In this document: positions 26,888 to 35,733 of the stretch, piece by piece
Layout of the letters: each line of letters starts with the position of its first letter
How positions within the stretch are numbered: position 1 is the stretch's first letter
Origin: Chloroflexaceae bacterium
Lineage (GTDB): Bacteria > Chloroflexota > Chloroflexia > Chloroflexales > Chloroflexaceae
Assembly (NCBI GenBank): GCA_028282325.1
Contig: JANQID010000021.1
Coordinates: forward strand, 1-64,000
Direction of reading: 5' to 3'
DNA: 64,000 nucleotides
The notes under the pieces: model-generated
Databases searched by the model: none
What the model was told of the DNA's origin: nothing
What the model saw: the letters and a program-made list of their open reading frames with translations, nothing else
Translations under genes and position numbers: made by a program

Positions 26888-27799
26888 CTAGCCTACACGC
26901 TGCCGCAGCAGCGTATTCGTTCGGCGCATAACCTCTTCTATCGACATCGGCGCATCAGGTCCCGTATGCTCGATCCAGATCGATGCTGTAGCTGAACCAG
27001 TGCAGCCGGCGGCGTAGAGATTATGCGTATCCTGAAGATATGCATAAATAAACCCGGCCATATAGGTATCGCCCGCACCGGTCGGATCGCGCGCATCAGT
27101 CGGATAAGCCGGAATAACATACTGGCTCTGGCCATCGTCGATGATTGACCCGGATTCAGCCAGAGTAACAATCGCAATGGCGCAACCGAACGAGCGCAAC
27201 TCACGTACGGTGGCACTGGCATCCTCGCGCGGGTTGATGCCGGTGATCACACGCGCCTCAACTTCATTAGCTTTGATGACCGTACAGAGGGGGGCAATGC
27301 GTGCAAATTCCGGATGTTTCTCGTGTTCAATGCGACCGCCGGGTGTGAGACGACGCAGTAACCCCTGAGGATCTAGAAACAGAGGTGCATTGCTCATCGC
27401 ATATATACGCTCAATCAGTTCCGTAGAAGTTTCTTGCAGAATCGGCCCAATAATTATTGCATCAGCCTCGGCGCATATCGCAGGCACGGAACGAATTGGA
27501 CCGGCATCACCCAACACATCAAGCGTACGATCGCCGCGCTGATCATATACCAGGCGAAACCCGCCGGTTGCTGCCGATATATGCATCGTATGGTTCATAC
27601 CATAACGTTCTGCGTCGGCGACAAACTGTTCATAGTAGTCGCGGCCAACATTGCCTATCAGCATCGTGTGATGATGAAAGCCCGACAAAACCAGGCAGCC
27701 GTTTGTCGAACAACCTGAGAGAACCCGGCCATGCGTAGAAATCGCTGGCGTGATAATTTCATCGTATACCGGGTTGCCAAACGCAATAATCGTTGACAT
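26888..27799 (-). CDS. PfkB family carbohydrate/nucleoside kinase
   Basis: 303 residues, ribokinase fold. The anion-hole signature DPTGAGDTYMAGF (about 233-245) holds the catalytic Asp. The start, MSTIIAFGNPVYDEI, matches the first strand of the fold. It phosphorylates a sugar or nucleoside using ATP; inositol, ribose or adenosine are all possible. It lies between parB and the phosphatidyltransferase, both minus strand. Confidence 0.85.
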   Translation of the reverse strand: MSTIIAFGNPVYDEIITPAISTHGRVLSGCSTNGCLVLSGFHHHTMLIGNVGRDYYEQFVADAERYGMNHTMHISAATGGFRLVYDQRGDRTLDVLGDAGPIRSVPAICAEADAIIIGPILQETSTELIERIYAMSNAPLFLDPQGLLRRLTPGGRIEHEKHPEFARIAPLCTVIKANEVEARVITGINPREDASATVRELRSFGCAIAIVTLAESGSIIDDGQSQYVIPAYPTDARDPTGAGDTYMAGFIYAYLQDTHNLYAAGCTGSATASIWIEHTGPDAPMSIEEVMRRTNTLLRQRVG

Positions 27800-27841
27800 A
27801 CGCAGACAGATAACAAATAGGCGAACACGCGAACTTTGCTC

Positions 27842-28963
27842 TTAGCGAGTCCCCCCAACAACAAGATCGTAGAAACTGCTTAGTTGATCATCATCGTACA
27901 ATGTAATGGTCACTTTGATAGCATTATTGTGCCGAATGACCACTACAGGCGTTCCCAGCGTCTCCTCAAACTGCCGTTGGATCGCCTCATCTTCGGGCGA
28001 TGTGCGAGCTGCCGGTTTACGCGCTTCATCGTGGGTTTTCGCATGATCGCGCGATGCAGATAAGGATGGCGCTACAGATTGATTGCGCCCGCGAATGTGA
28101 TCCAGCGCCTGATCACATTCAAGACCATCGGCAATCAGATCACAAAGACGCTCCGTTTCGGAATCGCCAAACCCCTCTGCGAGTGTAACATCCAGCGCAT
28201 TGCCTTGTTGCGCAGCATCTTCCAGACGCAGCAACGCCTGAGCCTGGGCAGCAGTGACGGCGCCCATCAGTAATGCTTGCTGTAAAGATGAAGCAGCCAG
28301 CGTATTCAGCACAAGATCGACCAGGCGTTCAGATTCACGCACGCTCAAGTCACGCCGCAAAATCAAAGCGAGTGCAGACGCTTGCTGATCGGGCTGCTCC
28401 AGTCGTAACAGCGCCCGACCATGGCCAGCGCTGATCGACTCATCCAACAGCGCCTGTTGTGCATCGGATATCAGTCTGATTAACCGACGCGCATTAACGA
28501 TCGCCACACGACTCTTGCCCACACGTTGCGCAATCTGCTCATCGGTCAAGTGAAATTCATCCTTTAGCGTCTGATATGCACGCCCTTCTTCGAGGGAATT
28601 CAAATCAGCCCGCTGAACATTTTCTACCAGGGCAAGTTCCAGGAGCTGTTGAGGCGTCGCTTCTTTCAGAATAACAGGAACGCTTTCTAACCCGGCTCGG
28701 CGAGCGGCTCGCCAGCGGCGCTCGCCAGCAATGAGCTCGTAGCCGCCTTCAGGAAGCTCCGCTACGATCAGGGGTTGTATCAGACCATGCTCACGTATCG
28801 ATGCCGTCAACTCTTCGAGCTCTTGTTCATCGAAGCGCGTACGCGGTTGCTTACGATTCTCACGAATCGCACCCACATCAATATCACGCACCATTGTCGA
28901 TTCCGACGAGCCGCCGGGTATCAGCGCATCCAATCCACTGCCAAGGCCGCGCTTCCGGTTCAT
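27842..28963 (-). CDS. parB: Chromosome partitioning protein ParB
   Basis: 373 residues, somewhat longer than most chromosomal ParB. The start MNRKRGLGSGLDALIPGG is the common leader, and ENRKQPRTRFDEQELEELT begins the ParB/Srx CTPase domain. The C-motif-like GERRWRAARRAGL and the helix-turn-helix LTDEQIAQRVGKSRVAIVN (parS binding) follow. A variable linker of about 100 residues leads to a C-terminal dimerisation domain with the sequence VTITLYDDDQLSSFYDLVV. It should clamp around DNA at parS and recruit SMC. It overlaps parA by four bases. Confidence 0.95.
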   Translation of the reverse strand: MNRKRGLGSGLDALIPGGSSESTMVRDIDVGAIRENRKQPRTRFDEQELEELTASIREHGLIQPLIVAELPEGGYELIAGERRWRAARRAGLESVPVILKEATPQQLLELALVENVQRADLNSLEEGRAYQTLKDEFHLTDEQIAQRVGKSRVAIVNARRLIRLISDAQQALLDESISAGHGRALLRLEQPDQQASALALILRRDLSVRESERLVDLVLNTLAASSLQQALLMGAVTAAQAQALLRLEDAAQQGNALDVTLAEGFGDSETERLCDLIADGLECDQALDHIRGRNQSVAPSLSASRDHAKTHDEARKPAARTSPEDEAIQRQFEETLGTPVVVIRHNNAIKVTITLYDDDQLSSFYDLVVGGTR

Positions 28964-29757
28964 CGCATTGCTTCCTCACGGCGAATCAACTCTTCGGTAA
29001 AAATAGCGTAGGCCTGCGAACCGCGATTATGAAGATCATACTCGGTTATCAGCATGCCGTGACTGGGCGCTTCGCTCAGACGAATGCTGCGCGGTATCAG
29101 GGTGCGAAAGATCAAACGCGGGAAATGGCGTTGAACTTCCTCAACAACCTGTTGAGCCAGATTTGTTCGCCCATCGAACATTGTTATTAATACTCCAAGT
29201 ATATACAACTTTTGGTTCAAATGCTCACGCACGCGATCAATAGTCCATTTTAACTGCGCCAGACCTTCAAGCGCCAGATATTCGCTCTGAAGCGGAATCA
29301 GCACGCCCCGGGCGGCGCATAATGCGTTGATAGTAAGAATGCCCAGTGATGGAGGGCAATCGAGCAAGATCCAATCGTATTGCTCGCGCAACTCGGCAAA
29401 ACTATCGCTCAAACGCCATTCACGCCGCTCGACATTAATCAATTCCACAGCCGCGCCTGCAAGATCTTGATCTGCGGGAATCAGATCAAACCCTTCCCGG
29501 CCTGTCTTCGTCACAATCTTCTCCAACTCAACCCGGCCAAACAACAGATCGTATGTCGTCGCTTCGAGACCCCGCTTGGCGATGCCGAGGCTGGTTGTCG
29601 CGTTTCCCTGAGGATCGCAATCGATCAAAAGCACTTTCGAGCCGCGCCGAGCAAGTTCGCCACAGACATTTACCGCTGTTGTAGTTTTGCCGACGCCGCC
29701 TTTTTGATTTGCTACCGCCAATATGTGAGCGCTTGTATCAGATTCTGCCTGTTTCAC
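28960..29757 (-). CDS. parA: Chromosome partitioning ATPase ParA (Soj)
   Basis: 265 residues. The deviant Walker A motif AVANQKGGVGKTTTAVN (about 14-30), the WILLDCPPSLGILT motif (about 117-130) and IPLQSEYLALEGLAQL identify a chromosomal ParA. It binds DNA non-specifically in its ATP form and segregates origins with ParB. The start is GTG 29757, with ATAGGTG as ribosome site. The GTG lies inside the preserved half of a parS-like sequence, so ParB binding could touch translation-start DNA. Confidence 0.95.
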   Translation of the reverse strand: MKQAESDTSAHILAVANQKGGVGKTTTAVNVCGELARRGSKVLLIDCDPQGNATTSLGIAKRGLEATTYDLLFGRVELEKIVTKTGREGFDLIPADQDLAGAAVELINVERREWRLSDSFAELREQYDWILLDCPPSLGILTINALCAARGVLIPLQSEYLALEGLAQLKWTIDRVREHLNQKLYILGVLITMFDGRTNLAQQVVEEVQRHFPRLIFRTLIPRSIRLSEAPSHGMLITEYDLHNRGSQAYAIFTEELIRREEAMR

Positions 29758-29766
29758 GTTTTACAC
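29750..29766. promoter_or_regulatory. parS-like sequence, copy 1 (overlaps parA start)
   Basis: TGTTTCACGTTTTACAC. The left ten bases equal the universal parS consensus TGTTTCACGTGAAACA; the right half differs at three positions. It covers the parA GTG codon. Confidence 0.5.
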
Positions 29767-29862
29767 CTATATCAATCCATCATCTGTAAGACTTACAAAT
29801 TGTCGCGTATTTGCCCAGATATGCACGGCAAAGAAACAGATCCTGAAGTGACGTGAATGTAC

Positions 29863-29879
29863 TGTTTCACGTTTTACAC
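29863..29879. promoter_or_regulatory. parS-like sequence, copy 2
   Basis: An exact second copy of the 17-base sequence (18 bases with the preceding C), in the same orientation, 113 bp upstream of parA relative to copy 1. Exact duplication of this half-degenerate form suggests it is functional here. Confidence 0.5.
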
Positions 29880-30022
29880 TACAACAGAAGCTATACACTT
29901 AAGAATCACACTCAGCAGAAGCGAGGAAGGTTCAGACAAGCATTCACAAAAAGAGCAGTGGTATTGTAACACGCTCCACGTATGACGCCAACCACAATAT
30001 AGAATGAGCGTGTATGAACAAG

Positions 30023-31552
30023 CTACGGAAGAATGTTTATTGGATTCACGGCCAGGCCATTAACCAGAATCGTAAAATGCAGATGTACGCCTGTCGAGTA
30101 TCCGCCGCCGCTCGAATCATAGGTGCTGCCCATATAGCCTATAACCCGACCCGCCTCAACCATTTCACCTCTGGACACGACCGGATCATCAATTAAGTGG
30201 CCATAGATGGTTTCGACAGAACCGCTATGCGCAATTTTCACACAATAGCCATAGCCGCTGCACCATCCAGATTCATAGACGCGGCCAGAGCGTGCTGCGA
30301 CAATGGGCGTCCACGCACGATTGGCAATATCGATGCCATTGTGAAAGCTGCCCCAACGCGGTCCAAAACCGGATGTTATACGACCGTACGTCGGCCACAC
30401 CCACACTGGCGGCGGCGGTGGAAAATCGTTGGTTTCGGGAAGTTGTGAAATCATATCTTGAGACGCCGTCAACAGATCCGCACGAATCCAGCCCGAAGTC
30501 CCGGCAATATCAACTTTGAGCCAATGTTCATGACGAGCCAACAAGTGCGCGCGCCGCCCGGCGTCAAATTGAGCCACCTTAGCATACACTTGACCCGGTC
30601 CTTCGCGCATATTTGTTTGTCCTTCACGTATCACACCGGCGAGTTCAGGACTACGTGCTGCCCAACCTTCCACACCGCCATAGAGACTCAACAACGAATT
30701 CGGCAGTGCAGGAGATACGCCCGGTAAAAACAACTCTTGACCAGGATCTAGGACTGTATCATAATCGACGCGATTCGGTTCGAAAAAAATGATCGCCTCA
30801 ACATTGATTCCAAAATCAGATGCAATACTCGCCAGTGTATCCTCTTTCTGAACTTGATACGGTATACCCTCCAGCTGTGGGATTCTCAGCAACTGACCGG
30901 CCATTAGCACATCACCATTCTGCAAACCGTTGGCCCAGACGATTGCAGCCAGCGACGCGTCATAGCGCTCGGCTAATGCGCCAAGCGTCTCACCATCAGC
31001 CAGATAGTGTACAAGAAACATTTCCGAGATCGGAGCAGGTTCTACTGACCTAGGAAACAGCATATCCAAGCGTAAAGCGCCATCTGGCGACGCATCAATC
31101 GGCGCGACAGCAACCGCCGCATCATCGACAAACGATGATCGAGTTTTCGGCACGATCGTATCGTATGGCAAGGTCAATGAATAATCAATGACTATGATTG
31201 TCGCGGCAACTACGACAATCAGGCTATGCATGCAAAATCGTTGCACCAGATGCATACGGAGGATATGCGGCGCAGAAGAGACGAATTCCTCAACAAGAGA
31301 CCTCAGATGAACGTCAAAACGCCATCTGGCTGCTACATCATCAGCGTATGCCGGATCTATGGCAACCGGGGCGTCCGAGGGGGAATTGACAATACGGTGA
31401 AATAAATCACGAGCTTTTGCGGAACGCTGCCGATACAAACGTCCGCGAACAGATCGCCGAGAACGCCTTGAGGATATCTTCGTCGCATACTGTAGCCTAG
31501 GTCGCGTGCTATGCGACGCATAGAGATCGTAATCTGAAGCGTGTTGCAACAC
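30023..31552 (-). CDS. Membrane-anchored M23 peptidase with two LysM and one SH3 domain
   Basis: 509 residues. A basic cytoplasmic region of about 105 residues is followed by one transmembrane helix (107-128). Outside lie LysM 1 (about 180-226), LysM 2 (about 231-278), an SH3-like domain (about 305-362) and an M23 peptidase domain (about 390-509). The zinc ligands are present: H404 and D408 in HNGID, and H492 in HLHF; the catalytic YGHL His is at about 452. Such enzymes cut peptide cross-links in peptidoglycan; LysM binds glycan. The start is a GTG with no clear ribosome site, so the N-terminal boundary is unsure. It lies between parA and the candidate origin. Confidence 0.85.
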   Translation of the reverse strand: MLQHASDYDLYASHSTRPRLQYATKISSRRSRRSVRGRLYRQRSAKARDLFHRIVNSPSDAPVAIDPAYADDVAARWRFDVHLRSLVEEFVSSAPHILRMHLVQRFCMHSLIVVVAATIIVIDYSLTLPYDTIVPKTRSSFVDDAAVAVAPIDASPDGALRLDMLFPRSVEPAPISEMFLVHYLADGETLGALAERYDASLAAIVWANGLQNGDVLMAGQLLRIPQLEGIPYQVQKEDTLASIASDFGINVEAIIFFEPNRVDYDTVLDPGQELFLPGVSPALPNSLLSLYGGVEGWAARSPELAGVIREGQTNMREGPGQVYAKVAQFDAGRRAHLLARHEHWLKVDIAGTSGWIRADLLTASQDMISQLPETNDFPPPPPVWVWPTYGRITSGFGPRWGSFHNGIDIANRAWTPIVAARSGRVYESGWCSGYGYCVKIAHSGSVETIYGHLIDDPVVSRGEMVEAGRVIGYMGSTYDSSGGGYSTGVHLHFTILVNGLAVNPINILP

Positions 31553-31783
31553 TACTTTAGATGAAAATCAACAGACGCGAAATCACTCTCGCGGAGCATA
31601 CTATGAGGCCCATCGTTTGTCAAGAAATATTCATCAATGCACACGGCACACGCTTCTTAATATGCAGCGCCGGCGCAACATCCTCGCATCCGGAGACTAA
31701 AACCGTCATCCGATGCATGATGCGTTGTACTGCAAGCGCGAAAAAGCTAAGATTTGGCAGTCATATCAACACATCATGGCATC

Positions 31784-31813
31784 TTGACGTATCCTTCTGT
31801 ATCATGCTAAGAT
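31784..31813 (+). promoter_or_regulatory. Promoter of the DUF151 gene
   Basis: TTGACG at 31784-31789 and TAAGAT at 31808-31813 with an 18-bp spacer, plus TGC just before the -10 (extended -10 type). The 333-bp gap 31553-31885 shows no gene otherwise. Confidence 0.6.
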
Positions 31814-31885
31814 GAAGGAGAGCTAAAGTACATGGTTCCCAATAGTTCGTAGAGTTGCCATTTTCGCTCCACGAAAGGCCGGCCA

Positions 31886-32437
31886 ATGATACCTGTAACT
31901 GTTGACAGCATTCGCGTAAGTCTTCTCACACAGCATCGCGTCGTCGTGCTTCGAGAGACCGACAGCAAACGCTACTTGCCTATCTGGATCGGACCTTTTG
32001 AAGCTGATGCGATTGCAATGGCAATACAGGGACATGAGCCACAGCGACCGCTAACCCATGATCTGCTCAAAACCACAATCGGTGATATGGGCGGAAACGT
32101 TATGCATATACTGGTCAGTGACATCAAGGATAATACGTTCTTCGCCCGAATCGTTATTGACCAGCACGGACGGACGCTAGAAATTGATGCACGTCCCAGC
32201 GATGCAATTGCGCTCGCCGTACGAACTGAAGTGCCGATATACGTCGAAAGCCACGTTCTGGATCAAGCCGGCGTACTCTTCGATGAGGAAGAGGAGCAGC
32301 CGCAGGAAACTGCGAGTACAGAGCCTGAAGCTGCTTCTGACACCGAAACGACAGATGACTCGTTGTCAGTGTTCCGCAACTTTATTAACACCCTTGACCT
32401 TGACAATCCAGAAAAGGGCGGTACTGAACAATCCTGA
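31886..32437 (+). CDS. Bifunctional nuclease family protein (DUF151)
   Basis: 183 residues. Residues 1-130 form the conserved BFN/DUF151 domain: MIPVTVDSIRVSLLTQHRVV, YLPIWIGPFEADAIAMAIQG, then RPSDAIALAVRTEVPIYV. A Glu/Thr-rich acidic tail follows. The name comes from plant homologues with nuclease activity; the role in bacteria is not settled. It sits just upstream of the candidate replication origin and ends before a terminator. Confidence 0.88.
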   Translation: MIPVTVDSIRVSLLTQHRVVVLRETDSKRYLPIWIGPFEADAIAMAIQGHEPQRPLTHDLLKTTIGDMGGNVMHILVSDIKDNTFFARIVIDQHGRTLEIDARPSDAIALAVRTEVPIYVESHVLDQAGVLFDEEEEQPQETASTEPEAASDTETTDDSLSVFRNFINTLDLDNPEKGGTEQS

Positions 32438-32476
32438 GGCAGAACCGTATATTTCATAAGAATCGTATCTGAGCAG

Positions 32477-32500
32477 AGCCGCCAGGTTTGGCGGCTTTTT
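32477..32500 (+). terminator. Rho-independent terminator after the DUF151 gene
   Basis: AGCCGCC (32477-32483) pairs with GGCGGCT (32490-32496) around a 6-nt loop, followed by a T run. It insulates the DnaA-box region from transcription. Confidence 0.8.
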
Positions 32501-32569
32501 GCGTCTGCGCAGGCTTCAGCGTAAGCAACGGTAGCGTAGCGGTATTTCCGGTGAAGTAATCTACACTAT

Positions 32570-32790
32570 ACAGGTACTGTGGATAACTAACCAAGTTATG
32601 TGGATAATTACAAGTAATTGTGGATAAGTTGGCAAAAAAGTTGGGGAAGAGCTATGAATAAAAGTTGGACTCTTTAGCGCAAACTGGTACACTGTTAAGA
32701 GTGGGGATTGATCTCCACAAAGCATTCGCTTGAGTTCGAGAGGTCTAGAAGCTAATATTTGGCACTCGTCCACACTATCCACAGCACTAG
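32570..32790. other. oriC: Candidate replication origin (DnaA-box cluster)
   Basis: Three perfect DnaA boxes TGTGGATAA lie on the plus strand at 32578-32586, 32599-32607 and 32619-32627, spaced 21 and 20 bp. Reverse-strand near-matches occur at 32775-32783 (TGTGGATAG) and 32711-32719. Between them is AT-rich DNA (about 32628-32690). The segment has no gene, is bounded by a terminator on the left, and lies 3 kb from parAB. dnaA is not in the window, so this identification rests on the boxes and on parAB. Confidence 0.75.
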
Positions 32791-32864
32791 TGTGACAACG
32801 ATCTACATCGATCCAACAATTCAACATGGGGATCATCAACATATACTGCACGAGAGGTTATCCC

Positions 32865-33674
32865 ATGCTTAGCCCAATTGATAAACTCGATTTCACATCC
32901 ACGCCACCTCCGCCAGCATTAACATCTACGCGTCAGGAGATGGTGCGTACGCTTATAGGCGACTCACTGCAACCCGGTATCTATGGTCTATTGCAGCACA
33001 CCGGCAAAGTGCTCGATCTAGATGAAAATGATCGCGTGCTCTTTCTGTCGGCAGATCCTGCCGCAGGGGCGCTTGCCTTGGCCCGCGAATTTGTCTGCAA
33101 TGTTTATGCGTTAGCTCCATCGCCGGAAGCGGTTGAACGGGGACGACGTCGTATTGATGGCTCAGATGAAGCAGAACGTGTGACGATTGTATATGGCTGT
33201 ATCGAGCAGTTGGATCTTCCGGATGAATCATTTGATGCTGTGATCTCCGAGGGAATATTCGCCTCCAGTACGAATAGGCTGGCGGCTGTTGATGGTATGT
33301 ATAAGGTGTTGCGATCTCAGGGTCGTCTGGCAATTACTGAGCCTACGGCGTACTTTGACCTCGCGCCGGAAGAATTGCGCCCGCTTTTCCGCTGGATATC
33401 GCTGCTGGAACAGGCGCGCCCCGCCGCAGTTTACCGCAGCTTGCTCGGTGAGCGTGGTTTCACGGCGTTTGTCACCGAAGACCGACGTCAAGATTTGCAA
33501 CGTGCGGTGGAGGCGACTCGCCAGAAGTTGATACTGTCCAATCTCAGCAACACTACATATACTCCCAATGATAACGATGATCTGGAAGTGAGTGTGCGCC
33601 TTGCTCGCCAGATTCTTGATCTCATCACGAATGGCGTTGCGAGCTATGTGCTTATCAGCGCGGAGAAACCGTAA
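32865..33674 (+). CDS. Class I SAM-dependent methyltransferase
   Basis: 269 residues. RVLFLSADPAAGALALA is an altered motif I (fewer Gly than usual), followed by VYALAPSPEAVERGRRRI, LDLPDESFDAVISEGIF and LRSQGRLAITEP, in the order of Methyltransf_11/25 enzymes such as ArsM/UbiE-like proteins. GAGAGG precedes ATG 32865; an ATG at 32826 lacks a ribosome site. The weak motif I means the enzyme may bind SAM poorly or use another ligand. It starts just right of the candidate origin. Substrate unknown. Confidence 0.78.
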   Translation: MLSPIDKLDFTSTPPPPALTSTRQEMVRTLIGDSLQPGIYGLLQHTGKVLDLDENDRVLFLSADPAAGALALAREFVCNVYALAPSPEAVERGRRRIDGSDEAERVTIVYGCIEQLDLPDESFDAVISEGIFASSTNRLAAVDGMYKVLRSQGRLAITEPTAYFDLAPEELRPLFRWISLLEQARPAAVYRSLLGERGFTAFVTEDRRQDLQRAVEATRQKLILSNLSNTTYTPNDNDDLEVSVRLARQILDLITNGVASYVLISAEKP

Positions 33675-33742
33675 TTGAATTGGCCGCCCTGACCATGACG
33701 ATGCGAGTTGTGTGGTTGAAAAGGATATAATAAGCGCGCCAC

Positions 33743-33771
33743 TTGTCGATTTGGGGACAGTTGGTTATAAT
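33743..33771 (+). promoter_or_regulatory. Promoter of the SRP RNA
   Basis: TTGTCG at 33743-33748, a 17-bp spacer and TATAAT at 33766-33771. The predicted start is near 33778, at the first base of the RNA stem. Confidence 0.75.
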
Positions 33772-33777
33772 AACAAG

Positions 33778-33870
33778 TGGCACCGAGGAACGGCAGATAC
33801 TTGCTGAAACCCGCCAGGGCTGAAAAGCAGCAACGGTAGGTGAGTTCCTCTGGGTGTTCTAAGGTGCCTA
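33778..33870 (+). ncRNA. ffs: Signal recognition particle RNA, small bacterial type (4.5S)
   Basis: The apical part reads CCGCCAGG, then a GCT-GAAA-AGC hairpin, then AGCAACGGTAGG, which is the conserved Ffh-binding domain with a GNRA tetraloop. The ends pair: GGCACC (33779-33784) with GGTGCC (33863-33868), and GAGGAAC with GTTCCTC inside. At about 93 nt it is of the short type without an Alu domain. It guides ribosomes translating membrane proteins to FtsY together with Ffh. Confidence 0.88.
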
Positions 33871-33888
33871 TACCAAGACTATGTTACA

Positions 33889-33917
33889 GTGCGGAAGTCA
33901 GACTTCCGCACTTTTTT
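33889..33917 (+). terminator. Rho-independent terminator of the SRP RNA
   Basis: A perfect 10-bp stem (33889-33898 with 33902-33911), a CAG loop and six T. It separates the RNA gene from the convergent cdd. Confidence 0.88.
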
Positions 33918-33926
33918 GTACGCTTT

Positions 33927-34334
33927 TCAGGAATTGCTAAGGTGAGCTGCGCCGAAGCTGTGGGGTAGGAGATCTTGAGGGGTGCAGAATTGTTGATCTC
34001 CGCGCAGGTTGAGCAAGATAACTGTACAACGAGGGGCGAGCTCGGCGATAACCTGGCGACAAACGCCGCATGGCCTGGCGACATCGTCAGTGTCCGTCAC
34101 GACTGCAAGTGCGGCGATATCATGTTCGCCAACTGCGTATGCACTAAACAAAGCAACTCGTTCAGCGCATACAGTCGCCGGATAAGCTGCGTTTTCGATG
34201 TTACAGCCAGGGAATAATGTCCCTGAGCCAGTTAATGCGGCTGCTCCAACCGCGAAGTGTGAATAGGGTGTGTAGGCCTGGCGGCGAGCTGCCAGGGCGG
34301 CTGCAATCAAGTCCGCGTAGTCAGGTTGATCCAC
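33927..34334 (-). CDS. cdd: Cytidine deaminase
   Basis: 135 residues, the size of the tetrameric bacterial type. The zinc site is complete: Cys and the proton-shuttling Glu in ATVCAERVALF (about 51-61) and the Cys pair in PCGVCRQVIAELA. YTPYSHFAVGAAAL is the substrate loop. It converts cytidine and deoxycytidine to uridine forms in pyrimidine salvage. Its start overlaps the end of the CorC-like gene by 14 bp, so the two are probably cotranscribed. Confidence 0.93.
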   Translation of the reverse strand: MDQPDYADLIAAALAARRQAYTPYSHFAVGAAALTGSGTLFPGCNIENAAYPATVCAERVALFSAYAVGEHDIAALAVVTDTDDVARPCGVCRQVIAELAPRCTVILLNLRGDQQFCTPQDLLPHSFGAAHLSNS

Positions 34335-35643
34335 TGGTCTCCTCTTCCGCTTTTTCCGATTCTATCGCTTCAACTTCTTCCAACTCGAGCAGGGGCTGAT
34401 AAACAATCCGTAGCTTGTGAGCGCGGAGTCCTTTGACCGAAAGCACCGTGATAATGGCTTGATCTACCTCGACTTCGTCATCGACTTTGGGAACACGCCC
34501 AAGTTTTTCGTATACTAGCCCGCCGATCCGGTCAGATTCGCTTGACGTCAATGAGAGATCGGCGTAGTCGTTGATGTCATCGATGGGAACGCGTGCATCA
34601 ACCGTGATCTCATAATCGGTCACGGCTTGAATGGACGGTTCTTCTTTGTCGTATTCATCCTGGATTTCGCCGACAATTTGCTCGATCAAATCTTCAATGG
34701 TCGCCAGACCTGCCGTTCCTCCGTATTCATCCACAATGATGGCTATATGAACTTTGCGTTGCTGGAGATCGGCGAGCAATGCGTCAACTTTCATCGTTTC
34801 TGGAACGAAGTGCGGTTTGCGCATCATATCTCTGATCAGAATATCGCGTGTACCATTGCGGAATGTAGCGAGCAAGTCTTTGGCGTAAAGAATGCCGGCA
34901 ATGTTATCAATCGTTTCACTGTAGACCGGGATGCGCGAATGCCCGCAAGCAATAACCGTATCCAAAGCTTTTTCGAGCGAATCTTCGGCATCGAGAGCGA
35001 TGATGTCAACGCGCGGCACCATAATTTCGCGCACTAGCGTATCGCCAAACGAGAAAATCCCCTCGATCATCTCCCGTTCGTCATGCTCAATTAATCCTTC
35101 TTCTTCGCCGACATTAACCAGCAAGCGCAACTCTTCCTCGGTGACCAGGGGGGTTTTGGAAATATCCTTGCCGCTCATCAATCGCGATAAGGGGAGTGTG
35201 ATAAGACTGATGAGTGATACGAGTGGCCAGAGTAGGCGCGATATTGTGTGGAGCGGGCCGGACAATGCGAGCGCTGTAGCGTCGGGGTTGCGAATAGCAA
35301 GCGCTTTTGGCAGAGCTTCGCTAACGATCAAGATTGCCAGCAAGAGCAGGGCAAGACTGCCGATCTGCATCCAGGGCGCTAGTGGTTGTGCCAGGCGAAG
35401 TGTGAATGCTGTGGCGGCAATAGTAACGCTGGCGTTCAGTAGTAAGATTGTCACCTTGAAGTGATAGGGATCGTCGATTAATCGAGATAAAAAGCGAGTG
35501 CGTTTTGCATCCTCAGAGAGCAACGTATTGAGTCGATGACGACTAATAGCCGTAAACGCAGCGTCGACTGCCGACGTAAATGCCAGGATAATCAAACACA
35601 ATCCCAGGCCAAGACCAATAATACTAGGGTCGGGGTCATCCAA
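34321..35643 (-). CDS. CNNM/CorC-HlyC family membrane protein (DUF21, CBS pair, transporter-associated domain)
   Basis: About 440 residues. Four helices form the DUF21 membrane domain (about 5-185). Two CBS domains follow (about 200-325: REIMVPRVDIIALD, then IAIIVDEYGGTAGLATIEDL), and a C-terminal CorC_HlyC domain (about 340-425). The family is linked to Mg2+/Co2+ efflux and divalent-ion homeostasis; the hemolysin label is historical. TTG 35643 is chosen because GGAAGGAG lies 8 nt upstream; an earlier TTG at 35673 has no site. It is followed by cdd. Confidence 0.88.
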   Translation of the reverse strand: MDDPDPSIIGLGLGLCLIILAFTSAVDAAFTAISRHRLNTLLSEDAKRTRFLSRLIDDPYHFKVTILLLNASVTIAATAFTLRLAQPLAPWMQIGSLALLLLAILIVSEALPKALAIRNPDATALALSGPLHTISRLLWPLVSLISLITLPLSRLMSGKDISKTPLVTEEELRLLVNVGEEEGLIEHDEREMIEGIFSFGDTLVREIMVPRVDIIALDAEDSLEKALDTVIACGHSRIPVYSETIDNIAGILYAKDLLATFRNGTRDILIRDMMRKPHFVPETMKVDALLADLQQRKVHIAIIVDEYGGTAGLATIEDLIEQIVGEIQDEYDKEEPSIQAVTDYEITVDARVPIDDINDYADLSLTSSESDRIGGLVYEKLGRVPKVDDEVEVDQAIITVLSVKGLRAHKLRIVYQPLLELEEVEAIESEKAEEETSGST

Positions 35644-35733
35644 GAGTTGAACTCCTTCCGCGTCGAGAATCAAGTCAGCCGAGCCAGAAGTTTCTGGCTC
35701 GCGCTTTGGGGACTCGCTTTTGTTCCTGGTTCG

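Noticed and set aside
31561-31815. An 84-codon plus-strand frame upstream of the DUF151 gene
   Set aside because: It covers the promoter at 31784 and lacks any domain or ribosome site.
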